Shown here piece by piece: positions 24,205 to 32,512 of a stretch of DNA of 64,000 nucleotides (its first letter is position 1; each line of letters opens with the position of its first letter). The translations under genes were made by a program, and so were the position numbers. Source of the DNA: Sporomusa acidovorans (GTDB lineage: Bacteria > Bacillota > Negativicutes > Sporomusales > Sporomusaceae); NCBI RefSeq assembly GCF_002257695.2, contig NZ_CP155571.1; one strand, written 5' to 3'. The notes beneath the pieces are model-generated. The model saw only the letters and a list, made by a program, of their open reading frames with translations, was not told the origin of the DNA and ran no database searches.

Positions 24205-25358
24205 GGCAGGCCTCCTCTCGCTGGTTTGGCAGAACGCGTTTGCCGTGCTTTAATCCAGGCCTGATATTCTCCCTGGGTTGCCGCTTCTAAATGGTTGGCC
24301 TTAAGAACCGGCAAAACTTTCTCAACAGTGCGGTTTCCTTCACCAATATCAAGCGTACTTTGGGAAACACCGGCCATACCGGCTGCCGGTGAAATAAGCG
24401 AAGTAATAACATTGGCACCGGATGCCAGCCGGTCCTGCAGTCCCTTTAATCCGTCTACATCTAACGAAGCAGGAATCAACCGGTCCGGCATTATCAGGCG
24501 CATAACCGCAATGATCAGCAGCTCACGAAATTGAGAATTTGCCGGCCAACCTGCAAACGGGGTATTTTCCTGAGGAATAAATGTCATAACCCTTACCTGA
24601 TCGGCCTCCATATTTTTCATCAGCAACAGTGACCGGGCAATATCCCCCTTACTCTCTCCCACGCCGGTCAACAATCCTTCTTCGATTAGGTAGCCCATTT
24701 TTTTTGCCGTAAGCTTACGGATCATGCGTTCCCCGTAACTCTGCTTCACCCGCAATTGCTGATAAAGTGTCTTGTTGTGTGTTTCTTGATAGCAGGCATA
24801 CCAGTCGGCGCCGGCCTCTTTAAATTCCTCCAGGATCTTCTGCGGTACTACCCCCGGAGAAATCATGACCGGTCTGCGGGTTTCCCGTTTAAGTTCTTTT
24901 ACCAATTGCACCAGCTCGTCAAATCCGTTTTTTTTATTATAATACAGCGGGTCTTCCCCCATCGTCATATCTAATAAGTGGACACCGGAATCGGCCAGAC
25001 AACGTGCTGCCGCCATAATTTCTTCAAAATTTTTTCGATAACGTGAATAAGTCTGATTAGATTTACGATAAAGACAAAAAGTGCAATCATTGCGACAGTA
25101 TGTGGAAAAATACACAAAACCGTAAAGAAAAACTTTATTTTGGAAATACCGCTCGCGCAGCCTCCTCGCAGCTAAAGCGACTTTCCCCAGTTCGCTGGGC
25201 GAATTTACACTCAGCAACCCTAAAATTTCTTTGAAACTGAGTGGTATTTCCTGTTCCGCTTTCTTAAGAATCCCATCTAAACCGAACACTTTTTGACTTA
25301 CCTCCCGGTTGGCACACTGCCGTGCATTTTGCTTGGCCTTTGACGGAGTCCGCTGCAT
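24195..25358 (-). CDS. pylB: Radical SAM methylornithine synthase PylB
   Basis: The 387-residue protein has the radical SAM Cys motif in FSTYCRNDCTFCLYRK and the following SGVHLLDMTMGEDPLYY segment. PylB isomerises lysine to 3-methylornithine, the first step of pyrrolysine synthesis. It resembles BioB/HydE-type enzymes, but the operon context fixes the call. The ATG follows GAAAGAGG. The first gene of pylBCD-Sn, it starts only about 23 bases from the -12 element of a sigma-54 promoter, so the leader is very short. Confidence 0.94.
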   Translation of the reverse strand: MQRTPSKAKQNARQCANREVSQKVFGLDGILKKAEQEIPLSFKEILGLLSVNSPSELGKVALAARRLRERYFQNKVFLYGFVYFSTYCRNDCTFCLYRKSNQTYSRYRKNFEEIMAAARCLADSGVHLLDMTMGEDPLYYNKKNGFDELVQLVKELKRETRRPVMISPGVVPQKILEEFKEAGADWYACYQETHNKTLYQQLRVKQSYGERMIRKLTAKKMGYLIEEGLLTGVGESKGDIARSLLLMKNMEADQVRVMTFIPQENTPFAGWPANSQFRELLIIAVMRLIMPDRLIPASLDVDGLKGLQDRLASGANVITSLISPAAGMAGVSQSTLDIGEGNRTVEKVLPVLKANHLEAATQGEYQAWIKARQTRSAKPARGGLPCG

Positions 25359-25380
25359 TTCGCCTCTTTCTTATCTGTAA

Positions 25381-25396
25381 TGCAAATCTTATGCCA
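25381..25396 (-). promoter_or_regulatory. Sigma-54-like promoter of pylBCD-pylSn
   Basis: On the minus strand the element is TGGCAT-AAGAT-TTGCA, one change from the consensus outside the invariant GG and GC. Two TAAGTCA half-sites (25515-25521 and 25535-25541) lie upstream, like the core of the putative UAS. Confidence 0.75.
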
Positions 25397-25654
25397 ACTT
25401 TCATAATTTTTTTATATAGCAGGCAGCCTCTCCAAAATAACTCCAACATTGCTTTTAACAACGTACGGAAGATTTTTGCAGACCTCTCTGATGTGGAATA
25501 CCTACCGAGAAAATTAAGTCAAGAATACCGCTGCTAAGTCATTATTAACTTTTACTATCCGCAATTCCCGTCCTCCAAAATAAAAGGCAGCCCTAATATC
25601 TCAACAGGCTGCAGTTTGCATACGAATTGGATTTTTTCTGTCATTAATGCTTTT

Positions 25655-26602
25655 TTATACAGGCAGCGGACAATCAACCACAACCGGCCCTGACGGCATC
25701 CTAGCAAGCGCAAAGCTGCCGACAAGCTCTGCTGCCTTGACCGGCTGGTATTGATCAAGCAGCCCGGCCTTCCAAGCCAAATAACCGATAATGGCTTCCG
25801 GCTTAACCCCCTGTGAGCGCAGCGCCGCAATCGACAATGCCTGCTGCCGTTTTGACAGCCGGTAGCCCTGGTTGTCGATTAGCAGCGGCACATGGGTGAA
25901 TACCGGAGCTTTCAAACCCAGCAGCCGGTACAGCAGCAACTGGCGCGGCGTGGAACGCAGCAAGTCGTCCCCGCGTAAGACATGGGTAATCTGCATAGCG
26001 GCATCATCCACCACAACCGCCAGTTGATAGGCGTGAACCCCGTCGGAACGGCGTACGACAAAGTCGCCAACCTCCCGGCTGATATCCTGGCTAATCCAAC
26101 CGGCATGCAGGTCAGTAAAAGAAATTTCACCAGGCGGCACAGCCAGGCGAAGCGCCGGCCGCCGTTTTGCTCGCCGGGCCGGGTCGATTGTTCGCTGCCG
26201 GCAGATACCGGGGTAAACGCGTTCCTGTTCGCCGGCATGCGGCGCAGAAGCCGCCAATTCAGTCCGGGTACAATAGCAGGGGTATACCAGCCCGGCCGCA
26301 TCCAGCCGCTCAAGCGCCGCCTGATATAAGCCACGCCGTTCATCCTGGCAATACGGCGCATACTTTCCGCCGCTATCCGGCCCCTCGTCCCAGTCAAGCC
26401 CCAGCCATTTCATTTCGGCGATCAGAGCTTCACTGTAGGCAGGACGTGACCGGTCAGGATCAAGATCCTCAATCCGCAGAACCATAGTGCCGCCGGCGGC
26501 ACGAACCTGCAGCCAGGCCAGCAGTGCCGTCCAGGCATTTCCCAAATGGATTTCTCCGGTAGGACTGGGGGCAAACCGGCCCCGTATGGCCCCATTAGTC
26601 AA
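25655..26602 (-). CDS. gluQ: Glutamyl-Q tRNA(Asp) synthetase
   Basis: The protein of about 316 residues resembles the catalytic core of glutamyl-tRNA synthetase without an anticodon domain. It has RGRFAPSPTGEIHLGNAW (HIGH motif), the zinc-binding Cys cluster in YPCYCTRTEL and ICR, and YRLSKRQQALSI (KMSKS-like). GluQ attaches glutamate to queuosine in tRNA-Asp. I place the start at TTG 26602, because GAGAGG lies 6 bases before it and earlier starts overlap the permease gene by up to 70 bases. It overlaps that gene by 8 bases. Confidence 0.88.
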   Translation of the reverse strand: MTNGAIRGRFAPSPTGEIHLGNAWTALLAWLQVRAAGGTMVLRIEDLDPDRSRPAYSEALIAEMKWLGLDWDEGPDSGGKYAPYCQDERRGLYQAALERLDAAGLVYPCYCTRTELAASAPHAGEQERVYPGICRQRTIDPARRAKRRPALRLAVPPGEISFTDLHAGWISQDISREVGDFVVRRSDGVHAYQLAVVVDDAAMQITHVLRGDDLLRSTPRQLLLYRLLGLKAPVFTHVPLLIDNQGYRLSKRQQALSIAALRSQGVKPEAIIGYLAWKAGLLDQYQPVKAAELVGSFALARMPSGPVVVDCPLPV

Positions 26603-27881
26603 GATAATCCTCTCTACTCTGTGTATCGGCCGGATCACGATCATTGGTAAGGCCAAGCAGATCAAGAATTCTAAACGTTAAGCCCAGAATAATGGCCACA
26701 ATGGTCGCCAGCGCCATGCCTTTGAGGGTAACCGACCCAAAGGTCATATGCGCGCCGCTGACGCCGATAATCAGCACAACGGCTGTTAGAATCAGGTTCC
26801 GGGAGCGATTATAATCCACTTTGGATTCCACCAGAATACGCACACCGGAAGCTGCAATCACACCGAACAGCAGGAGGGATACGCCCCCCATAACCGGGGC
26901 GGGGATGCTTTGAATCAGAGCTGCCAATTTACCGACAAAGGAAAGAACAATGGCAATAACAGCAGCAAAACCGATTACCCATACACTGTAGACCTTGGAC
27001 AAGGCCATAACACCAATGTTTTCTCCATAGGTAGTATTGGGTGTCGAGCCAAAAAAGCCTGATATCATGGTTGATATGCCATTTCCCAGCAAGGAGCGGT
27101 GCAAGCCGGGCGATTTTGACAAATCACGGCCCACAATATTGCCGGTCACAACCAGATGGCCGATATGCTCGGCAATAACCACCAAAGACGCAGGAATAAT
27201 AATGAGGATGGCCTGCAGATTGAATTCCGGCGCATAGAAGGTGGGCAGGGCAAACCACGGTGTTGCGTAAACTGTTGCCAGATTTACTATTCCAAAGGCC
27301 AAAGCCAGAATATAACCGGCCGCAATGCCGATTAAAATCGGAATAACGGCCATAAAGCCGCGGAACAATACGGAACCAAGAATGGTCACCGCTAAGGTGA
27401 AGAGGGAAACCGTGATCGCGATAGGATCCGGTGTTTTGGCCAGCAGGCCTGCCATCTCAGCGGCAACCGGTGCCAGTTCCAGCCCGATGATAGCCACAAT
27501 GGCGCCCATGGCGGCAGGCGGAAAAACAATATCTATCCACTTGGTGCCAACAATACCAATACTCAAAGCTACGATGGAAAAAATAAGGCCGGTGGCAATA
27601 AAACCGCCGAGAGCGGCATTATAACCAAATTGAGGCAAAACTAAAAATACCGGAGATAAAAAAGCGAAACTTGATCCCAGATAGGCCGGAATCCTGCCTT
27701 TGGTAATCAATATGTAGAGCAGTGTGCCGATACCATTCCACAACAGTACCGTGGCCGGGTTAACTTTAAATAAAATAGGCACAAGTACGGTAGACCCAAA
27801 CATGGCAAACAGATGTTGCAGACTTAACGGCAATGTTTCAATCAGTGGCAGCTTTTCTTCAACCTGAATTATTCGTCGCAT
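26595..27881 (-). CDS. NCS2 family uracil/xanthine permease
   Basis: The 428-residue protein has about 14 membrane segments and NCS2 signatures: SLQHLFAMFGSTVLVPILFKVN early, AEHIGHLVVTGNIVGRDL with the conserved Glu region, and FGSTPNTTYGENIGVMALSKV. This resembles the uracil permease UraA more than the xanthine transporters. It shares an overlap with gluQ. A strong sigma-A promoter overlapped by a palindrome lies at 27936-27983. It is the only gene of its type beside the second permease at 31172-32512, which differs. Confidence 0.9.
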   Translation of the reverse strand: MRRIIQVEEKLPLIETLPLSLQHLFAMFGSTVLVPILFKVNPATVLLWNGIGTLLYILITKGRIPAYLGSSFAFLSPVFLVLPQFGYNAALGGFIATGLIFSIVALSIGIVGTKWIDIVFPPAAMGAIVAIIGLELAPVAAEMAGLLAKTPDPIAITVSLFTLAVTILGSVLFRGFMAVIPILIGIAAGYILALAFGIVNLATVYATPWFALPTFYAPEFNLQAILIIIPASLVVIAEHIGHLVVTGNIVGRDLSKSPGLHRSLLGNGISTMISGFFGSTPNTTYGENIGVMALSKVYSVWVIGFAAVIAIVLSFVGKLAALIQSIPAPVMGGVSLLLFGVIAASGVRILVESKVDYNRSRNLILTAVVLIIGVSGAHMTFGSVTLKGMALATIVAIILGLTFRILDLLGLTNDRDPADTQSREDYLD

Positions 27882-27935
27882 AAAACCCCTCCTAATTCAT
27901 CAATAATTCCATTCATAGCTGTTAAAGCTTTCATC

Positions 27936-27983
27936 ATTTTAATCCCTGGGACAGCCTTTGTCAAGATATGGAATACCTTGACA
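27936..27983 (-). promoter_or_regulatory. Sigma-A promoter with overlapping operator-like palindrome, uracil permease
   Basis: On the minus strand TTGACA (27959-27964) and TAAAAT (27936-27941) are 17 bases apart, near-consensus. A 25-bp near-palindrome at 27959-27983 (TGTCAAGATAT-gga-ATACCTTGACA) overlaps the -35 box, the position expected of a repressor site. Confidence 0.7.
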
Positions 27984-27996
27984 GAAAAAAGACGTT

Positions 27997-28896
27997 TCAT
28001 TCGACATTATTATAAGGGTCCCAGTCTGTCATCCGGCTCAGCCGGGTTGCCGCGGCCTTTAGTTCCTGCAACAGTCTGTCCTTATCCTTGGGCAAAGTCC
28101 CCGCCAAGGCAACATAATTAGAACTATGCGTGCTGCGAAACAAACAGTGATGGCCTTGCGGCAAACAAATATGACTGACAAACTGATAAAGTTCGCCCAT
28201 AATCGCTGCCGGTGACAGGGGCGCAAACTCACCGCGTTCATATTCGGTTAACAGTTCACTGCCACGATATAGCATGAGTGTCAATGCGCTTAGCATCTGT
28301 GGTTGAATAGCATTAACTGCTTTGGCCGTATTCAGCGCATGACTATCGGAATGAGCCTGACCGCCCAGACCGGCAATGACCATAACCGACAGTTTTATAC
28401 CGGCCGCGACAATACGTTGACCGGCGGCAATGGCCTCCGCCGTCCCCACTCCCTTGTTGATTCTCTGTAAAATCAGGTTATCTCCTGATTCCAGACCGTA
28501 ATACACCAGCTTTAACCCGGCCTCACGCAACGCAGCAAGCTCTGCCGGTGTTTTATTTAACATATCCTTGGGACCGGCATAGCAGGATACCCGCTGCAGG
28601 CGGGGAAACGTTTCCCGCAATGCCTGCAGTATGGCAAGCAGTTTATCTGTCGCTAAGACCAGCGCGTTGCCATCGGCTAAAAAGATGCGACGGATATGCG
28701 GGGCATATGGTCTGGCAGCGTCAATTTGCGACAGAATTTCCGGCAGCGGTCGAGCCCGAAAAGCGACCGTGCGGTACATCGTGCAAAATGAACAGGCATT
28801 GTGCGAACAGCCGATGGTTACCCGCAAAATAAAACTGTGCGCCTCACTGGGCGGACGAAATACCGGCCCCTCAGCAGTATCAAAATACAACGTCAT
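27997..28896 (-). CDS. Radical SAM protein of unknown function
   Basis: This 299-residue protein has a radical SAM Cys cluster in TIGCSHNACSFCTMY (CX4CX2C spacing), then LKLVYYGLESGDNLILQRINKG, typical of Elp3/HemN-like radical SAM barrels. After it comes SVMVIAGLGGQ. The reaction is unknown. It sits between the purine operon and the uracil permease. It could be a stand-alone gene, as both flanks have gaps of 45 bases or more. Confidence 0.85.
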   Translation of the reverse strand: MTLYFDTAEGPVFRPPSEAHSFILRVTIGCSHNACSFCTMYRTVAFRARPLPEILSQIDAARPYAPHIRRIFLADGNALVLATDKLLAILQALRETFPRLQRVSCYAGPKDMLNKTPAELAALREAGLKLVYYGLESGDNLILQRINKGVGTAEAIAAGQRIVAAGIKLSVMVIAGLGGQAHSDSHALNTAKAVNAIQPQMLSALTLMLYRGSELLTEYERGEFAPLSPAAIMGELYQFVSHICLPQGHHCLFRSTHSSNYVALAGTLPKDKDRLLQELKAAATRLSRMTDWDPYNNVE

Positions 28897-28941
28897 CGCC
28901 TCTTATTCTTAATTATACCAAGCAAAAAATACCGCTATCCG

Positions 28942-29556
28942 TCAGCCCCGCTTATTGTCCAGAAGGTTTTTGAGCTGCCGATATTCGTTTTCCGTATCCG
29001 CATCATAAAAACATGCCGGTTCCGGCCATTCTACCTCAATAACGTGAGCCGGATTGGCGCGCATAATCTGCCGGCCGCCGGTGTCGCCGGTTAAAACAGC
29101 CAACTCCGGGCGCCAATAACTGCCAAACAGCACCGGGCTATAGCGCTGCCCCTGCTGGCAGGGCACAATAATCACCTTAGTACTGCCTGCCTGAAAGAAT
29201 TGGGCAATGAGGCTCTCAATCAGTGCCAGGGATACGAGCGGCTGATCACCTAAAAAAAACATAATTCCCGCAAGATCACCGCTTAAATGCCGCAGCGCCA
29301 GGGTAAGCGAGGTGGCCTGTCCCTCCAGCCGCTGCGAATTATACACAGACCGGATTCCCCGCTGTTGGCACAGAGCGGCCAATTCCGCTGCCGGCTCACC
29401 GATAACGGCCATACAGTCACTCCAGGGGACTTTGTGCACCGTATCGAGCACATGTGTTAACAAGGGCCGTCCATTTAGCGGCAGCAATAACTTTTGTTTT
29501 CCCATCCGGCTGGCGGTTCCCGCCGCCAAAATCACTGCACCCAGCCTGTTGCTCAC
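28942..29556 (-). CDS. MobA/MocA-like nucleotidyltransferase of a molybdenum hydroxylase system
   Basis: The 204-residue protein has a nucleotidyltransferase N-terminus (AVILAAGTASRMGKQKLLLPLNGRPLLTHVL) and a GIMFFLGDQPLVS metal site. The family includes MocA, which makes molybdopterin cytosine dinucleotide, and the ygfJ-type proteins of selenium-dependent hydroxylase loci. As last gene of the xdh operon it probably matures the XdhA-like cofactor. It overlaps the yqeC-like gene by 4 bases. Confidence 0.85.
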   Translation of the reverse strand: MSNRLGAVILAAGTASRMGKQKLLLPLNGRPLLTHVLDTVHKVPWSDCMAVIGEPAAELAALCQQRGIRSVYNSQRLEGQATSLTLALRHLSGDLAGIMFFLGDQPLVSLALIESLIAQFFQAGSTKVIIVPCQQGQRYSPVLFGSYWRPELAVLTGDTGGRQIMRANPAHVIEVEWPEPACFYDADTENEYRQLKNLLDNKRG

Positions 29557-30299
29557 AGCACAAACACCGCACTCGCCCGCATCGCGTCACCATATCCGGT
29601 TGCTGCCACTACCCGCTCAATGCCCACCTGAGCCGCCTTAACATAGCCGGCTATCTCTTTCACGGCCTGTCTGGCAACCGGGCCTTGATTTCCGCTCAGC
29701 AACAGCACCTTGGTTCCTCTGGCATATTGGAAAATTCCCTGTGGATGAACAGCCAATCGGGCTATGTCCTGCCAGGTGATTCTGTCTCCCGGCTGCCGCT
29801 GGATAATTGCGGTCACCAATTCCAGCCGGTGCGTGTTCTCCGGCGATAGCATTTGGCCCATAGCGCCGATATTTAATACCCCGACAGTCATTGCCGTACG
29901 TTCGGGAATAACCGGCTCACTGCAAGACGGAGCTTTAAGCAGGCAACGGCGTGCGCCGTCGGCCTCGACCAAAATATAAGCGTCAGGCACACAAACAGCC
30001 AGTTTGTCCACCCATTCCGGCGGCAAGCCGATTATTTTTTCTCTGACTTGCCCGGCAAACCAGGCCACCCTCGGCTGTTTGAGCAAAAGCTTTGCAACCT
30101 CAGCCACCCCGTCGCTGCAATGATCAAGCATGACCAACGCATAATTGTCTACCTGGCGGCAAAACATCTTGGTTGTACTTGTAACCACAACAGCCCCGTC
30201 CAGTTCGGCGGCCAGCGACTGCACTACGGAAGTCTTGCCGCCTGCCCCCACACAGGCCACTACCCCGGGCTGTTTCAAACCTAATGCGTCCTTCAGCAT
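29553..30299 (-). CDS. yqeC: YqeC-like protein of selenium-dependent molybdenum hydroxylase system
   Basis: The 248-residue protein begins with a P-loop (VACVGAGGKTSVVQSLAAEL) and a VVTSTTKMF segment, and contains LVEADGARRCLLKAPSCSEPVIPE. This is the YqeC family, whose genes travel with selD and YqeB near selenium-dependent molybdenum hydroxylases. Its task is thought to be selenium cofactor handling, but it is not proven. It lies 2 bases after the yqeB-like gene. Confidence 0.88.
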   Translation of the reverse strand: MLKDALGLKQPGVVACVGAGGKTSVVQSLAAELDGAVVVTSTTKMFCRQVDNYALVMLDHCSDGVAEVAKLLLKQPRVAWFAGQVREKIIGLPPEWVDKLAVCVPDAYILVEADGARRCLLKAPSCSEPVIPERTAMTVGVLNIGAMGQMLSPENTHRLELVTAIIQRQPGDRITWQDIARLAVHPQGIFQYARGTKVLLLSGNQGPVARQAVKEIAGYVKAAQVGIERVVAATGYGDAMRASAVFVL

Positions 30300-30300
30300 A

Positions 30301-31089
30301 TTACCCCCTTCTCAGATGCAGCAAGGCCTCCAGCACCCCGCCGCCGATGGCCCGTGCCTTATCGGAAATGGTAAAGCAATGTTCCCGCCGGCAGCGCGGG
30401 TCAACATCGCCAATTTTTAACCCTTGGGATACTGTCAACCCTGCCTGAATCAAACCGCGCAACACCCCGGAAATTGTAACTTTGACAGGCGTTTCCCCCA
30501 CATGGCCGACAATTTCACCGGCTGATACCTGATCACCAATTGTCCGGCAGGCCATAAACACACCGTCCGCCGGTGCCTTGATCAGACGTTCCAGCGTATA
30601 GCCGTCCACGTCGCCGGGGATACCGGTGTTGTCAATTGCCGTTCCCCGGTAAATTACCCGTCCCAAATCGTGACCGCGCATGGTTTCAATAACAGCATGT
30701 ACGTCAGTGCCCGCTTCAAAACCGGGGCCTACGCCAATCACCACCGGCGCGTCAGTTAGCCTGGTGCCGGTATTGCGTTTGGCAATAATCGCATCCACTA
30801 CGGCTTGCGGCTTGAGTTCAGCCACACAGGCAGCAGCCTCATCAACCACTACCGGAATAAAACCGGCAGCCAGTGCCGCCGGCACTTCCCGCAGCGCAAC
30901 CAAGCGGGCCGCCACGTTTTCAACAACCGCCTGACCATTCGCTACGGCCTGGGCAAAGGCCACCGTACGCCGAACGACCGTTGGCCGTGGTATTTCTGTG
31001 ATAACAACAGCAAATCGACTCTGATACAAGCGGTGAGCAATACCGGTTGCAATATCACCGCCCCCTTTAAGAATGACTAAATCGCGCAT
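30301..31089 (-). CDS. yqeB: YqeB (EF2563)-like selenium-dependent molybdenum hydroxylase maturation protein
   Basis: The 262-residue protein starts MRDLVILKGGGDIATGIAHRLYQSRFAVVITEIPRPTVVRR and has VGPGFEAGTDVHAVIETMRGHDLGRVI, the features of the YqeB family found only with selenium-dependent hydroxylases. Together with YqeC it suggests that the xanthine dehydrogenase here carries the labile selenium ligand. I start it at ATG 31089; the frame is open about 140 bases further upstream into the permease region. It lies 82 bases after the permease gene. Confidence 0.88.
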   Translation of the reverse strand: MRDLVILKGGGDIATGIAHRLYQSRFAVVITEIPRPTVVRRTVAFAQAVANGQAVVENVAARLVALREVPAALAAGFIPVVVDEAAACVAELKPQAVVDAIIAKRNTGTRLTDAPVVIGVGPGFEAGTDVHAVIETMRGHDLGRVIYRGTAIDNTGIPGDVDGYTLERLIKAPADGVFMACRTIGDQVSAGEIVGHVGETPVKVTISGVLRGLIQAGLTVSQGLKIGDVDPRCRREHCFTISDKARAIGGGVLEALLHLRRG

Positions 31090-31171
31090 GCTGACTCCTA
31101 TAATAATTAATCTGTAAATAAATAAGGGCGGCAACCACATTAAGCAGTTGTCGCCTCTATTGTTTCGCCAT

Positions 31172-32512
31172 TTAGCCAATGTATTCCTGCTTGCCAATAT
31201 CAGCTTTGGCCGGTTGATCAGTACCATTTAGCACTGCGTTGAGAAGGATGGCCGCCACACTGCCGGCCGTAATGCCGCTGTGGAGAATAACCTGCGCCCA
31301 GCTAGGAAAATTTTGATAGAAGTTAGGCACAGCCAGCGTGATCATCCCCACACCCAAACTAATGGCAACCACCATGATATTATGGGTACCATCAAATTGA
31401 ACCTTGGATAACGTTTTGATGCCACTGGCAGCTACCATGCCAAACATGGCAATACCGGCGCCGCCCAGGACCGGGTTGGGAATAGCGGAAATAATGGCGG
31501 CCACCTTGGGGAATAATCCCAAAACAATGAGAATTATGCCGGCTGCAGCCACAACAAACCGGCTCTTGACTCGCGTCAAACCGACCAAACCGACATTCTG
31601 GGCAAATGCAGTATAGGGAAAACTGTTCAAAATACCGCCCAGAATGGTGGAAAAGCCATCGGCACGCAGCCCCCGGGTCAGGTCTTGCTGGGTAATAGGC
31701 TTTTGAATGATTTCACCCACGGCAATACAATCGCCTGTCGTTTCCGTCATTACAACCAGCATAACCAGCACCATGGCAATAATGGACGCCGCATCAAAAG
31801 TCGGCAGTCCGAAAGCAAACGGCGTGGTAATTCCCAGCCAGGCAGCAGTGGAAACCTGCGAAAAATTGACCATGCCAAACGGGATAGCGATCAGCGTGCC
31901 GACGATAAGTCCCAAAAGAACGGCAATATTACTTAAAAAACCTTTAAAATAGCGATAGAGAAATAATACAAGCACCAAGGTAATCAATGCCATACAAATA
32001 TACGGAAAGGCAGCAAAATCCTTAGCGGCCGGATTCCCTCCGGCGGCCCAGCGGACAGCGACCGGCATAAGCGTAACCCCAATAATGGTTATGATAGTTC
32101 CGGTCACGACCGGTGGGAAGAAGCGGATAAGACGGCTAAAATAAGGACTCATTAAATAGGTAACCAGACCGGCCACCATAATCGAACCGTAAATTCCTGT
32201 CAGTCCATGGGTCTTGCCGATAATAATCATCGGTGTCACCGCGGCAAATGTTACTCCCTGAATAATCGGAATTCTGATACCCATATTCCAAAAGCCCAAG
32301 GTTTGAATCAGCGTCGCAATGCCGCAGGTAAATAAATCAGCGTTAATCAGGTAAATTAGCTGTTCTTTGCTTAAGCCCAAAGCATTGGCAATAATAAGCG
32401 GCACAGCCACCGCTCCGGCATACATTGCCAGGACATGCTGCAAACCATAGGTAAAGAGCTGACCCAACGGCAGCATTTCATCAACCGGATGTTTCATCTG
32501 ATTGTTTTGCAT
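31172..32512 (-). CDS. NCS2 family xanthine/purine permease
   Basis: The 446-residue membrane protein has NCS2 motifs: LGQLFTYGLQHVLAMYAGAVAVPLIIANALGL, FQDLTRGL-type core (QQDLTRGLRADGFST) and the TETTGDCIAVGEI substrate-site stretch (Glu in TM8). It resembles XanQ/PbuX-type transporters for xanthine, uric acid or other oxidized purines. It overlaps xdhA by 32 bases. Position between the hydroxylase and its maturation genes makes it the probable purine importer. Confidence 0.9.
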   Translation of the reverse strand: MQNNQMKHPVDEMLPLGQLFTYGLQHVLAMYAGAVAVPLIIANALGLSKEQLIYLINADLFTCGIATLIQTLGFWNMGIRIPIIQGVTFAAVTPMIIIGKTHGLTGIYGSIMVAGLVTYLMSPYFSRLIRFFPPVVTGTIITIIGVTLMPVAVRWAAGGNPAAKDFAAFPYICMALITLVLVLFLYRYFKGFLSNIAVLLGLIVGTLIAIPFGMVNFSQVSTAAWLGITTPFAFGLPTFDAASIIAMVLVMLVVMTETTGDCIAVGEIIQKPITQQDLTRGLRADGFSTILGGILNSFPYTAFAQNVGLVGLTRVKSRFVVAAAGIILIVLGLFPKVAAIISAIPNPVLGGAGIAMFGMVAASGIKTLSKVQFDGTHNIMVVAISLGVGMITLAVPNFYQNFPSWAQVILHSGITAGSVAAILLNAVLNGTDQPAKADIGKQEYIG

